A DNA stretch of 29,844 bases from a virus. Shown here piece after piece: positions 1-8,099 of this stretch. The translations under genes were made by a program, and so were the position numbers. The notes beneath the pieces are model-generated. The model saw only the letters and a list, made by a program, of their open reading frames with translations, did not search any database and was not told where the DNA came from. How positions within the stretch are numbered: position 1 is the stretch's first letter; the number at the start of each line of letters is the position of its first letter. The stretch covers positions 1-29,844 of the IMG/VR virus record IMGVR_UViG_3300010354_000399; one strand, 5' to 3'.

Positions 1-646
1 GAGCACTCCAACCACTAGCATCGTGTGGGTCTGGACGGTTGGGATAGACTTCTTTCCACCAAGTGTATAGTTCAAGGATTTCCTTTGCGGCTATGGCTTG
101 CTGGGTTGGTTCTTCCTTTTGACCTTCTTCAATCCAGTCTTTATTGGTCAAAGTCATTGCCCATTTAAGATGATCAACACCGGCTTCTGGACAACGCCAA
201 GTACGCCAACGGAACCATCCTGTAGCATACCACGGGCTCTTATATTTGTCACGAGCCTCCGGATCCCAGGCTATGTGACTCCAAGCAGACTCAACTTCAA
301 CAAAATCAACAAGTTCATTAAAAAGGCAAGGGAGAAAACGATTACCAACATCCTTCCATTGTCCTCGCGGAATGTCTCTTGGGTGAGCAGTAAGAGCGTG
401 AGTACGAGAGATCCAACGGTTATTAACATAATACTTGACATCGTAGATCCTATCTATGGGCCACCATAGGAAATTTTGGACGTAGTCTAATCCTTCCTCA
501 GTGATCCAATATCTAATGGGATGTTTTTCCTTTGAGGCTTTATGCCATTTGGCCCAACCCAAACTGGTTTCGGCAGTGGGCTTGTCTGTGCCACGTAGCC
601 AATTGGCGAAACTGCTACAACTCCAGTAATGTGCTCTCATACCCAT
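1..646 (-). CDS. Conserved phage-type hypothetical protein, C-terminus cut by window edge
   Basis: An open frame reads on the minus strand from an ATG at 646 off the left edge, about 215 codons without a stop. AAGG lies 7 nt before the ATG, and the previous gene stops 1 nt upstream. A second ATG two codons later (MGMRAH) is an alternative start. The protein is rich in Trp, Tyr and Arg, with a start like MRAHYWSCSSFANWLRG and a central segment with RTHALTAHPRDIPRGQW. I see no signal peptide, membrane segment or catalytic motif. I recognise the style of a conserved marine-phage protein but cannot assign a function. The opposite-strand frame at 98-469 is its shadow. Confidence 0.8.
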   Translation of the reverse strand, partial: MGMRAHYWSCSSFANWLRGTDKPTAETSLGWAKWHKASKEKHPIRYWITEEGLDYVQNFLWWPIDRIYDVKYYVNNRWISRTHALTAHPRDIPRGQWKDVGNRFLPCLFNELVDFVEVESAWSHIAWDPEARDKYKSPWYATGWFRWRTWRCPEAGVDHLKWAMTLTNKDWIEEGQKEEPTQQAIAAKEILELYTWWKEVYPNRPDPHDASGWSA

Positions 647-647
647 T

Positions 648-932
648 TTAAACCTTTTCGTATGTCTGCCAAAAAATATCGGGTTTACAGGGATAGAACT
701 CTCCTTGAACACCTCGAATGATGAAGTCACCTTCTGTGGCAATATGCTTGACAGTTAGGTGAACACCATCTTCTAATGTTCCAATTTCTGCTTCACCTAG
801 AGCATCTGGGTTACGTTCTTTGTGAGTATTACCCAGAGCAGGTCCACAGAATTCTCGAAGTTGTTTTATTCCCTCGTTACTATAAACAAATTCTAATGCT
901 TCTATTGTAACAGGTTTCTTTCTATATTTCAA
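648..932 (-). CDS. Small conserved phage protein (MKYRKKPVxIEA family)
   Basis: 94 aa. It starts with MKYRKKPVTIEALEF and ends with the pattern EGDFIIRGVQGEFYPCKPDIF. Both motifs are characteristic of a widespread small phage and prophage protein of unknown function. The start overlaps the stop of the Bax-inhibitor-like gene (ATGA-type), implying translational coupling. No enzyme motif, signal peptide or membrane segment is visible. Family recognition is good; function unknown. Confidence 0.85.
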   Translation of the reverse strand: MKYRKKPVTIEALEFVYSNEGIKQLREFCGPALGNTHKERNPDALGEAEIGTLEDGVHLTVKHIATEGDFIIRGVQGEFYPCKPDIFWQTYEKV

Positions 933-1624
933 TCTTTCTTCTCGCCAAATAATTGTAGTAAACTTAAAAATAGGTTAATGAAGTCTAAGTATAGTGTCAA
1001 AGCCCCGCTTATTTCTACTGCGTCTGACGTATCTACACTAACCATTTCTCTAATCTTTTGAGTATCGTAAGCGGTTAGTCCCAAAAATATAACGATAGCA
1101 AGAGCGCTAATAACCATGCCGAGTACACTGCTACCAATGAATATATTGACAATACTGGCAAGAATAATAGCGATAAGGCCAACAAACATAAACTTTCCGA
1201 CACTATCCAGGCTTTTTTTGGTGAAGTATCCGTAGCCACTCATAACTCCAAATAAAATTGCGGCACCCATAAAGGCACCAAATATACTGCCCATTTTAAA
1301 CACTACAAAGATGGTAGCAAAACTTAATCCCATCAATGCGGCAAAACCATGTAGTAGGGCAACTGCTACCGGTTTACTAGGATTGTTGTTTAGAACGTAA
1401 GATATACCAAATACTGCTATTAGAGGTAAAAACATTACGATCCATTTCATATATCCTGTGAAAAGAAAAGTGATCAAAGCAGGGCTTTGACTTACCATAA
1501 AACTAATGATCATACTGGTCAATACGGCTAGACCCATATGACCGTATACTCGGCCCATGGCTGAATTAATTTCTGCCGCGGACCTGTAACTATAATTGTA
1601 ACTTAGAGAGTCTGTAGCAAACAT
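929..1624 (-). CDS. Bax inhibitor-1 / YccA-like integral membrane protein
   Basis: 231 aa with about seven hydrophobic segments after a short polar N-terminus (FATDSLSYNYSYRSAAEIN). The last segments carry FLGLTAYDTQKIREM and LTLYLDFINLFLSLLQLFG, which are hallmarks of the BI-1/YccA/YbhL family (UPF0005). The length matches bacterial members. Family members sit in the inner membrane; some act as Ca2+ leak channels or modulate the FtsH protease. A phage copy might protect the host membrane or restrain FtsH, which is inference. AAGGAG lies upstream of the ATG, so the start is well supported. Confidence 0.9.
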   Translation of the reverse strand: MFATDSLSYNYSYRSAAEINSAMGRVYGHMGLAVLTSMIISFMVSQSPALITFLFTGYMKWIVMFLPLIAVFGISYVLNNNPSKPVAVALLHGFAALMGLSFATIFVVFKMGSIFGAFMGAAILFGVMSGYGYFTKKSLDSVGKFMFVGLIAIILASIVNIFIGSSVLGMVISALAIVIFLGLTAYDTQKIREMVSVDTSDAVEISGALTLYLDFINLFLSLLQLFGEKKD

Positions 1625-1628
1625 TTAA

Positions 1629-1988
1629 TTACTCCTTAGGTAAAAAAGGTTTAAGATCTGGTGGTTCCCACCCGACGGGTTTCAAGACCTTCCCATCTTC
1701 ACGTTTTCTAACTTTGCCAGTATCTTTGTCTATTTTAGCAAAATTAGTTCGCATAACTTCTTTCCATGCACCTTCAGCATCGGCGCCCATGCTGTGAATA
1801 GCTCCTATCGTAACTACCAAAATATCTATCAAAGCATCTAACTCGTCTAACTGGTCATTAGCCTGTACATATTCAGTTATTTCTTCTGTAATCAAATTCC
1901 TATACAAATTGTATTGTAATTCGTTAAATGTACCTGTAGTTTGATCACAGGCTTTCATAAATTTTTCTTGATCTCTAAATGGATTCAT
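1629..1988 (-). CDS. MazG-like / PRA-PH-type nucleotide pyrophosphohydrolase
   Basis: 119 aa, all-alpha. Acidic motifs typical of the MazG/phosphoribosyl-ATP pyrophosphohydrolase superfamily are visible: NLITEEITEY (EExxE, about residues 32-39) followed by ELDALIDILVVTIG (DxxxD, about 49-60). These residues bind Mg2+ and an NTP substrate in known members. The C-terminus (GKVLKPVGWEPPDL) is common in phage members. Phage MazG proteins are thought to hydrolyse dNTPs or alarmones. The gene follows the epimerase stop by 1 nt, with AAGG in the end of that gene serving as ribosome-binding site. Confidence 0.8.
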   Translation of the reverse strand: MNPFRDQEKFMKACDQTTGTFNELQYNLYRNLITEEITEYVQANDQLDELDALIDILVVTIGAIHSMGADAEGAWKEVMRTNFAKIDKDTGKVRKREDGKVLKPVGWEPPDLKPFLPKE

Positions 1989-1989
1989 T

Positions 1990-2808
1990 TTATTTAACCT
2001 TTAACATTTCTTCTATACTATATGATTGTGTCATATAACTGGATGGATTTTTAAGCACACTATATTCTAAATCGCCCCTACGACGTAGTCCCAGATGTAT
2101 TTCAAAATCTACATTATTAACTTCTTTAAACTTTGTGGCTATTTCTAAAACACTATGACCCTTACCATGTCCTAGATTTTCTATATTATTTGCAGGTTTA
2201 TTAATTGCTTTTTCAATACTATCACAGACTTCGTCTACATGTATATAATCTCTAACTGCTGTTCCATCCAGAGTATTATAATCATGTCCATATATTGTAA
2301 ACTGCCCTGTTTGAATAGATTGTTTAAGTTTGTAAAATAATCCATCTGGGTTAGTTGGCTCTACTACAGTATTACCTATTACATTATAAAATCTAAATAT
2401 TGAATAGTCAATCTTTCTATTAGTGCACCATTCTTTAATGCAGTCTTCAGCAGCACGTTTGCTTACAGCATATGGATTATTACAATATTCGGCACCGCCT
2501 GTGCTGGCAAAAATAAAATGTTTCGTAGGAACATTGTTTAATAAATTTAATGTTCCCATAAAGTTGGTCATGTAATATTGGTTAGGGTATTTTTCACTAT
2601 CTCCTACTCGTACTAGAGCTGCCAAATGTATAACGCAATCGAATGCATTTATCCATTTGTAACTGCCACTTACAGTATTGGCCACATGTTCGTGCGGTTT
2701 AATTTTGTAATGATTTAAATCAAAGCCCGTAATATTATGTTGTTTTAATAACCTAGCAGTAAGGTGACTTCCTATATATCCTGAATTACCTGTAATTAGA
2801 ATACGCAT
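1990..2808 (-). CDS. NAD-dependent sugar epimerase/dehydratase (extended SDR, GalE-like)
   Basis: 272 aa. The N-terminal Rossmann motif TGNSGYIG (residues 6-13) binds NAD(P), and D30 fits the NAD-selecting acid. HLAALVRVGDSEKYP matches the HxAA segment. FIFASTGG supplies the Ser/Thr, and Y113-x3-K117 (YAVSK) is the catalytic pair. The family acts on nucleotide sugars (4-epimerases, dehydratases). At 272 aa it is shorter than GalE (about 340), with a trimmed C-terminal substrate domain, so the substrate is uncertain. The start lies inside the previous gene (23-nt overlap), so it is translationally coupled. It may supply sugars to the glycosyltransferases of this window. Confidence 0.88.
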   Translation of the reverse strand: MRILITGNSGYIGSHLTARLLKQHNITGFDLNHYKIKPHEHVANTVSGSYKWINAFDCVIHLAALVRVGDSEKYPNQYYMTNFMGTLNLLNNVPTKHFIFASTGGAEYCNNPYAVSKRAAEDCIKEWCTNRKIDYSIFRFYNVIGNTVVEPTNPDGLFYKLKQSIQTGQFTIYGHDYNTLDGTAVRDYIHVDEVCDSIEKAINKPANNIENLGHGKGHSVLEIATKFKEVNNVDFEIHLGLRRRGDLEYSVLKNPSSYMTQSYSIEEMLKVK

Positions 2809-3106
2809 CCAGCTTGTTCCATCTTAAGTAATATTCGGATAATTTTTTACTTTCTAGTTCACAGGTAATGACACACTGATATCCATAGGTACTATGATCA
2901 AGATGTGTGTGAAATTCATGGTTTTTACCATGCTCCATAATAAATTTACCCTGGTCAGTTTGTTGCCAAGTATGTATTCCGAACCCTGCATATATTTGGG
3001 GGTCTTCTACATCACCCATATTAAAACGATGAGCACGAATTTTGTGCCACTGTTCAATAATGGTTTTACCATTTTGTTCTACTTCAATATATCTTACTTT
3101 GCCCAT
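2786..3106 (-). CDS. Hypothetical protein, possibly a small beta-barrel
   Basis: 106 aa, unrecognised. It has alternating polar/hydrophobic beta-like stretches and several His residues (HKIRAH, HTWQQ, HGKNHEFHTHLDHSTYGYQ). The His/Asp cluster could bind metal, but no family signature is clear. It overlaps the epimerase start by 23 nt and the upstream gene by 13 nt, so it belongs to a tightly coupled operon of small genes. No signal peptide or membrane helix. Confidence 0.7.
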   Translation of the reverse strand: MGKVRYIEVEQNGKTIIEQWHKIRAHRFNMGDVEDPQIYAGFGIHTWQQTDQGKFIMEHGKNHEFHTHLDHSTYGYQCVITCELESKKLSEYYLRWNKLDAYSNYR

Positions 3107-3426
3107 TTTAAATTAAATAGAATAACAAATTTTTCTGCGTCTTTTTTTGTATTAAAGTACCATTGATCCCAAGACATTCTTTTAACGTTTTTCCAACCGG
3201 TTAGTTGTTCATTGGTCCAAAAAACATAATCGTCAAACTTGTCACTTTTTTTAGTAGTATGGTATACATGATCTATGTTACTCCAGATTTCTTCTAATTG
3301 TAAAACAGTATATCTTCCTTTTTTTAAAAGTTTACAACGTATATTAGGACCTAGATTCATTTTTTCTTCTAGTTCATAATATTCAGGTTCGAACGCTGCG
3401 AGAATATTGACCCATGTTGAACTCAT
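3094..3426 (-). CDS. Hypothetical protein
   Basis: 110 aa, unrecognised. It is rich in Trp and Lys, with a C-terminal WDQWYFNTKKDAEKFVILFNLKW segment predicted to be helical. It has no catalytic motif. Its stop lies 13 nt inside the next gene and its ATG overlaps the previous stop (ATGA). Compact packing and a coherent amino-acid composition support a real gene. Confidence 0.68.
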   Translation of the reverse strand: MSSTWVNILAAFEPEYYELEEKMNLGPNIRCKLLKKGRYTVLQLEEIWSNIDHVYHTTKKSDKFDDYVFWTNEQLTGWKNVKRMSWDQWYFNTKKDAEKFVILFNLKWAK

Positions 3427-3848
3427 GCTTTTTTCTTATTAGAGAACCTACGACGTCTCGGTTTATTAGTTTTAAGTATGAGCGGATCGTGTGTAGCAAC
3501 TTTTCTTGATTTTTCAATTGCTGCTAATATCTGTTCTTGACTGGGCTCGTCTTCTTCTACGTCATTTGAGTCGTAGCCAATTTTCTTTATGAATTTATTA
3601 GTTGGTCCTAATGCATCTTTAATATCTCTCAACATGCCTATGGGACCAATCTCGTCTTGACTGATAGTTTCCCATGTTCTAATTTCAAGCAGATCTTCAA
3701 TGTGTGTTGGAATGGCAACCACATAGTGTGTGCCGAGATAACCTTCTATTTCAAAAGATTTAACAATTCTGCCTTTAGTTGGAGTGTTAGGTCTATTGAT
3801 ACCGAATACCCAAACGGTATCACCTTCGTTATATATTTTTTTAATCAT
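3423..3848 (-). CDS. Hypothetical protein with basic C-terminal tail
   Basis: 141 aa. The first half (EGDTVWVFGINRP, KGRIVKSFEIEGYLGTHYVVAIPTH) looks like a small SH3/KOW-type beta-barrel. The middle is acidic (DVEEDEPSQEQ) and the C-terminus very basic (KPRRRRFSNKKKA). That layout suits a nucleic-acid-associated protein, which is inference only. The start follows the previous stop by 2 nt. Confidence 0.7.
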   Translation of the reverse strand: MIKKIYNEGDTVWVFGINRPNTPTKGRIVKSFEIEGYLGTHYVVAIPTHIEDLLEIRTWETISQDEIGPIGMLRDIKDALGPTNKFIKKIGYDSNDVEEDEPSQEQILAAIEKSRKVATHDPLILKTNKPRRRRFSNKKKA

Positions 3849-3850
3849 AA

Positions 3851-4024
3851 TTAAGAACCATTTGGAGTAATACCACTGGACTTAGCTTCTAATAAATCTT
3901 TTACAAATTTAATTGCCTTACGAGCCGAATCATAGACATATTCTTGATCTTCGTCTTCTTCAGTTCGCAGAGTTACTATAACTCCATTTTTAACCTGTCT
4001 AATCTCGATGCTTTCAAACATCAT
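3851..4024 (-). CDS. Small acidic conserved phage-type protein (57 aa)
   Basis: A 57-aa frame begins MMFESIEIRQVKNG and ends SGITPNGS. AAAGGA stands a few nt before the double ATG. It fills the gap between the glycosyltransferase and the 141-aa gene exactly. The pattern (beta strand IEIRQVKNGVIVTLRT, acidic EEDEDQEYVYD, then helix ARKAIKFVKDLLE) looks like a compact alpha/beta phage protein. No function is known to me. Confidence 0.78.
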   Translation of the reverse strand: MMFESIEIRQVKNGVIVTLRTEEDEDQEYVYDSARKAIKFVKDLLEAKSSGITPNGS

Positions 4025-4035
4025 GGTCTTTCCTT

Positions 4036-4761
4036 TTATTTTGGAACTGACAAATTATAGTTGAAATGGAAAATACCAATATGTGCTACCTCTTTACTTA
4101 AATCTTGATCACACCAAATTTCATAACCTGCTTTTTGTGCTTGTTGACAGAAATATATATCTTCGCCAATTTCAAGATTTTTTTCTGGTACATATTCTTG
4201 AAGGTAATGAGGTTGTGGAATACGCTCGTATACTTCGCGCTTACACATTACCATACCATGTGGTAACACATCTATAAGTTCCATAGACGGACTATTATCT
4301 GTAGTTTGGAATTCTGTAAACTGCCCAGCCGACCCCATCATGCCTGTGAAGTTTGGGTTAGGAAATCTACGACGTCTATAATTAGCTCCTACAATAGGTT
4401 TATCTCTGGCCAATAAACGTAAAGGAGAATCAATTGGAAATTTCATATCACTATCTACCCACCAAATATGGGTAAAGTCTGTTTTAAGAAAAATATCTAC
4501 AAGATTTCTTCTTGCGATAGTTATTACACTACCTATATTAAAGGCACAATTAATTTTTATGCCATTTGCTACCATATTAGCAGCAGCCATTGCCAGATGC
4601 TGGGCGAATTCTGCGTTAACCATTTCCATAGCCGGGACTGCGATCATTACACTAGGTCTTTGACCTTGTTGTGTATTAACAGCGGTAGGAATCGGATTTT
4701 GGCTAAGTTGTCTAGCCGCAGGATTCTTAGTAGGGATGTTTAGTTTACCTTTGTTTTTCAT
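4036..4761 (-). CDS. GT-A-fold glycosyltransferase-like protein
   Basis: 241 aa. After a low-complexity N-terminus (about 35 aa), PSVMIAVPAMEMVNAEF resembles the nucleotide-binding start of GT-A enzymes. HIWWVDSDMKF provides a DxD-type metal/nucleotide-sugar motif near residue 105. The C-terminal EIGEDIYFCQQAQKAGYEIWCD resembles the GEDxxFCxRaxxaG pattern of GT2-like enzymes. Acceptor and sugar are unknown. It is transcribed from its own consensus promoter just upstream, and AAGGAA lies 5 nt before the ATG. Confidence 0.8.
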   Translation of the reverse strand: MKNKGKLNIPTKNPAARQLSQNPIPTAVNTQQGQRPSVMIAVPAMEMVNAEFAQHLAMAAANMVANGIKINCAFNIGSVITIARRNLVDIFLKTDFTHIWWVDSDMKFPIDSPLRLLARDKPIVGANYRRRRFPNPNFTGMMGSAGQFTEFQTTDNSPSMELIDVLPHGMVMCKREVYERIPQPHYLQEYVPEKNLEIGEDIYFCQQAQKAGYEIWCDQDLSKEVAHIGIFHFNYNLSVPK

Positions 4762-4779
4762 GAATTTCCTTATTGTTTT

Positions 4780-4808
4780 ATTTTAATAGAAAAAAGTAAT
4801 TTTGTCAA
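4780..4808 (-). promoter_or_regulatory. Sigma70-type promoter for the 4.8-kb glycosyltransferase
   Basis: On the minus strand TTGACA (4808-4803) is followed after exactly 17 bp by TAAAAT (4785-4780). Predicted +1 is about 4773, giving a 12-nt leader with AAGGAA before the ATG at 4761. It lies just after the stop of the 99-aa gene. Confidence 0.8.
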
Positions 4809-4810
4809 GC

Positions 4811-5110
4811 TCAATCTGTTGAATTGGAGGAAAAATTATCACTTATGTATGAATTAATATTATCAGCTATGTCATAGCCCCAATTCCAGTTGTTATCAAA
4901 GGCTTCTGTCCATTCCGGTGTATCTTCTTCAACACCTATAAATCCTACTATTTCATTTGCGAACCAGTCTGCAAAAATTTCAGGATCAACCCATCCTTCC
5001 AAATCTACTACACCGTGTTTGGTAAGGATGTTTCTGATCATCTTAATATTGCTTGATCCATTAATACAATCTTCTATTTCTTCGTCTGTTAAATCGATTA
5101 TTTTTTTCAT
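4811..5110 (-). CDS. Acidic hypothetical protein
   Basis: 99 aa, unrecognised and very acidic ([34 protein letters not shown]). It is mostly helical in character, without a signal or membrane segment. Charge and size would suit a DNA mimic or inhibitor, but that is speculation. Its ATG overlaps the GMP reductase stop (ATGA). A strong promoter for the next gene begins right after its stop. Confidence 0.7.
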   Translation of the reverse strand: MKKIIDLTDEEIEDCINGSSNIKMIRNILTKHGVVDLEGWVDPEIFADWFANEIVGFIGVEEDTPEWTEAFDNNWNWGYDIADNINSYISDNFSSNSTD

Positions 5111-6228
5111 TTTATGAATATGTCATTAATTTGTCTATTAACCCTAATAAATGTAGTGCATTTGGGCAATTGTTTAAGAGTTTCAGCACCCACATAGGTA
5201 CAGGCACTACGCAGTCCACCTAATATATCTAACACTGTATTTTTCACAGGACCTCGATATGGAATGTCAACTGTGCGTCCTTCTGAGCTACGATATTCAG
5301 CCATACCACCGTGATGACGTTCCATAGCAGTATCACTACTCATACCGTAAAAAGTAACCATTTTACGAATTTCATATTTAGGATGATACCTGATCATGGG
5401 CATAAGCAAAGAATTTTCATTTTGCTCACCTAAAATTATCGTGTCTTGTTCGGTGCTTTCAAATACCTTTTCTACAATGTCACCGCCGCCTTCATCGTGT
5501 CCAGCCAACATACCACCTAACATCACAAAGTCCGCTCCTGCACCAAAAGCCTTAGCAACATCACCAGGGCAAATACATCCACCGTCAGCAATAATGTGTC
5601 CACCAAGACCATGGGCAGCGTCTGCACATTCAATAATGGCAGATAATTGAGGATAGCCCACGCCAGTCTGTATACGAGTAGTGCAAACACTACCAGGGCC
5701 AATGCCCACTTTAACAATATCAGCTCCACGTAATATCAACTCCTGTGTCATATCTCCGGTGACAACATTACCGGCAATTATAGTTCGGTCTGGCCAACGA
5801 TTTCTTACTTCTTCTACAAAGTCACCAAAGTGTTCACTATATCCGTTGGCAACATCAATACAGATAAACTGAGCACCTACACCTGTTACAATAGTATTTA
5901 GGTTGCGAAAATCTTCTTCACTGGTACCTGTGCTTACAGCATAGTTATCACGGCAAACTCTAAACTCTGCAAAGTTCTCTATATCTCTATTATAGCTTTT
6001 AGTAAGGCAAGTAAACAATCTTTGTTTATGTAGTGCCATAGCCATACTAATTGTCCCGACACCATCCATATTAGCAGCCATAATAGGAATACCTTCGTAT
6101 TCATACCTACTATGTTTAAACCTGTAAAATCTTTTAAGATCTACATCACGTCGACTATTCAATGTTGAACGCTTGGGACGAATTAGAACATCCTTAAAAT
6201 CTAATTTAATATCTTCTTCGATTCTCAT
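5107..6228 (-). CDS. guaC: GMP reductase
   Basis: 373 aa. The N-terminus [20 protein letters not shown] and the following STLNSR are nearly diagnostic of Gua[13 protein letters not shown] follows. The catalytic Cys is C182 in GPGSVCTTR, and [16 protein letters not shown] matches the phosphate-binding region. No CBS domains are present, which separates it from most IMP dehydrogenases. It reduces GMP to IMP with NADPH and can rebalance purine pools. About 25 residues longer than the usual 347. Its ATG overlaps the previous stop. Confidence 0.92.
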   Translation of the reverse strand: MRIEEDIKLDFKDVLIRPKRSTLNSRRDVDLKRFYRFKHSRYEYEGIPIMAANMDGVGTISMAMALHKQRLFTCLTKSYNRDIENFAEFRVCRDNYAVSTGTSEEDFRNLNTIVTGVGAQFICIDVANGYSEHFGDFVEEVRNRWPDRTIIAGNVVTGDMTQELILRGADIVKVGIGPGSVCTTRIQTGVGYPQLSAIIECADAAHGLGGHIIADGGCICPGDVAKAFGAGADFVMLGGMLAGHDEGGGDIVEKVFESTEQDTIILGEQNENSLLMPMIRYHPKYEIRKMVTFYGMSSDTAMERHHGGMAEYRSSEGRTVDIPYRGPVKNTVLDILGGLRSACTYVGAETLKQLPKCTTFIRVNRQINDIFIK

Positions 6229-6446
6229 AAAATACCCATATGACGTTTGATATGATCTCCTAAGTTGCTATCCCAAACCTTGATATGTTCTACTGACTTA
6301 GCACATTCCTCTACTATCATTTTAAAGTATGTCTTATGCATCTCGTCTCTAGGTATAGCAGTAGCGTTATCTTCTCTATAGTATTTCACACGCAATTCGT
6401 CCATAGCCTTGTCATACAGTTCGTTATGTAGGTTAATGTTTTTCAT
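6225..6446 (-). CDS. Small phage-type hypothetical protein
   Basis: 73 aa, helical. It contains [21 protein letters not shown] and [11 protein letters not shown], a pattern I associate with small conserved phage proteins of unknown role. No catalytic motif. It begins 11 nt after the FolE stop without a clear Shine-Dalgarno sequence and overlaps guaC by 4 nt (ATGA). Confidence 0.72.
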   Translation of the reverse strand: MKNINLHNELYDKAMDELRVKYYREDNATAIPRDEMHKTYFKMIVEECAKSVEHIKVWDSNLGDHIKRHMGIL

Positions 6447-6457
6447 AATAATTTTTA

Positions 6458-7348
6458 TTACCGTGGAGCAAATTCTTGTTGTAATTTAATATTGTCCATA
6501 AATTCTTTTTTGGTACCAGAATCAGTTTTGAAAGCACCTTTGAGCACTGTGGTTTGTGTTAGGCTAGAGTGTGCCATTATACCCCTGTTCTCACAGCAAC
6601 CGTGAGTAGCCTGTATGTAAACACCTAAATCCTCTGCCCCTGTAGCAAGTTCAATTTCTCTTGCGATATCATTGGCTAGTTCTTCTTGTAATGTTCCTCT
6701 GCGGGCACACCACTGAGCAATACGTGTATATTTGCTAAGACCAATAAGTCTGTTAGCAGCAATAATACCAATATAGGCAACACCACTAACGGGCTGATGA
6801 TGATGGCTACACATACTACGAAGCTCACTACGAACAACAAGCATACCTTCATACCGATCGGTAGTATCGTTAGGAAATGCTGTAGCATCCGGTCTTGGAT
6901 CATATCTTCCTGCCATTATTTCATTAAAATACATTTTAGCCAGCCTACGAGCAGTCCCTTTGCTGTTGGGATCATTATGCCTATCAATTAAAAGTGTGTC
7001 TAACACATTTTCAAAGGCTGCGGTTGCCTCCACAATCAAGAGTTCTTTGTCGCTTTCTGATACATATTCACTGATGTTATCACCTGCCCAAAAACGTTTG
7101 CCCTTGGCAATCATCTTAGATCTTATGATTTGGCTCAGGGGTCTTCCTAGATCGTTAAATACCGCGCCTTCGTATCCGGGGTGATAGGGGGCTTCTTCTA
7201 CAAGTTTATTTTTCAATTTATTCTCCGAGTTATCGTCGAGGATGACGTTTGTGTATTTAGACCTTTCTTCATCCCTGAAGATTATTTTAGCACTACCGAG
7301 TGTGCCTGGCATTTCCATTGTAAATCTTTCTGTCTTTTTAATAATCAT
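6458..7348 (-). CDS. folE: GTP cyclohydrolase I with N-terminal extension
   Basis: 296 aa. The FolE core occupies about residues 100-296: SMCSHHHQPVSG supplies Zn ligands C180 and His182/183, LIGLSKYTRI follows, RRGTLQEELANDIA matches the helix, and HGCCENRGI gives the third ligand (C251). The enzyme makes 7,8-dihydroneopterin triphosphate from GTP, for folate or 7-deazaguanine (queuosine-type) pathways. About 70-100 extra N-terminal residues are unusual (typical length about 220). The promoter puts +1 on the A of this ATG, so the mRNA looks leaderless. The alternative start Met11 lacks a strong RBS. Confidence 0.9.
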   Translation of the reverse strand: MIIKKTERFTMEMPGTLGSAKIIFRDEERSKYTNVILDDNSENKLKNKLVEEAPYHPGYEGAVFNDLGRPLSQIIRSKMIAKGKRFWAGDNISEYVSESDKELLIVEATAAFENVLDTLLIDRHNDPNSKGTARRLAKMYFNEIMAGRYDPRPDATAFPNDTTDRYEGMLVVRSELRSMCSHHHQPVSGVAYIGIIAANRLIGLSKYTRIAQWCARRGTLQEELANDIAREIELATGAEDLGVYIQATHGCCENRGIMAHSSLTQTTVLKGAFKTDSGTKKEFMDNIKLQQEFAPR

Positions 7349-7354
7349 GTTATG

Positions 7355-7383
7355 AGCATAACATTAAACTATAACTAAGTCAA
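7355..7383 (-). promoter_or_regulatory. Promoter placing +1 on the folE ATG
   Basis: TTGACT (7383-7378), 17-bp spacer, TATGCT (7360-7355) on the minus strand. The predicted +1 is 7348, the first base of the folE ATG. No Shine-Dalgarno sequence can exist on such a transcript. Confidence 0.68.
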
Positions 7384-8096
7384 TACCAGATCCAATCATT
7401 ATTTTTGTAAGGTTTGCCCATTTCAGCCAGAGGTAAGTAGTTAATTACTTTTTTCTTTAATTTTCGTATTACCGGATGATCATGGTCATAGTTAAAAACA
7501 CTTAGGTAATATTTGTATAAATTGTGTTTTTTAGGTCTGTTTAAATTTAAATATTTTTCAATTTGAGTACTACGAGATCCGTATCTGTCGTATAATTCAC
7601 AGGCTATGTTAAAACCAAATGCGTCAATCTCATCTCTATTGCCTAGATAACCTTGTTCTCTTCTACGATAATGTTCTTCATGCTCACTTTTGAAATCTGA
7701 AACATATTTAAAATTCCGTCTACGATACTGCCTCATATGGATTATTTCATGTAAAATTGTATCAGATATTTCTTTACAAAAGTTTATGAATGTAGTATCT
7801 AACAACTTAATTCTTTTGTCAAACGGGCTGTATAATAGAGTTATTGTAATACATTTTTGATTCAATTGATCAAAATCTGAATTATATTGACCAGAAACAA
7901 CTATACAGTTTCTTGGTACGTTATAGTTTTGTTTTCTGGTTACTCTTAGCGGTGCTAACTTTCTTATATGATTAGCCAGCAATTGATAACTATCGTCTAC
8001 TGTTAATCTTTTGGTTGCCAACTTTTTCAGACTGTACATATGATCGTAAATGTCGATCCTAGTTAATGTTGACCAATCGAAAGATTTTTTAGGCAT
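7380..8096 (-). CDS. Zinc metallopeptidase-like protein (HEIIH)
   Basis: 238 aa. TILHEIIHMRQYRR carries the HExxH zincin motif (His116, Glu117, His120). YLGNRDEIDAFG offers a downstream acidic ligand (about Glu156), the SprT/gluzincin-like spacing seen in phage metallopeptidase-like proteins. No signal peptide, so probably cytoplasmic. The substrate is unknown. It starts 3 nt after the carbamoyltransferase stop and ends inside the folE promoter. Confidence 0.72.
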   Translation of the reverse strand: MPKKSFDWSTLTRIDIYDHMYSLKKLATKRLTVDDSYQLLANHIRKLAPLRVTRKQNYNVPRNCIVVSGQYNSDFDQLNQKCITITLLYSPFDKRIKLLDTTFINFCKEISDTILHEIIHMRQYRRRNFKYVSDFKSEHEEHYRRREQGYLGNRDEIDAFGFNIACELYDRYGSRSTQIEKYLNLNRPKKHNLYKYYLSVFNYDHDHPVIRKLKKKVINYLPLAEMGKPYKNNDWIWY

Positions 8097-8099
8097 TTG

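Noticed and set aside
98-469. Plus-strand ORF of 123 aa
   Set aside because: It lies opposite the real partial minus-strand gene 1-646, has no RBS, and would be the only plus-strand gene.
5523-5729. Minus-strand hydrophobic ORF of 68 aa inside guaC
   Set aside because: An alternate frame inside a well-conserved gene, without RBS; Leu/Val richness is a frame artefact.
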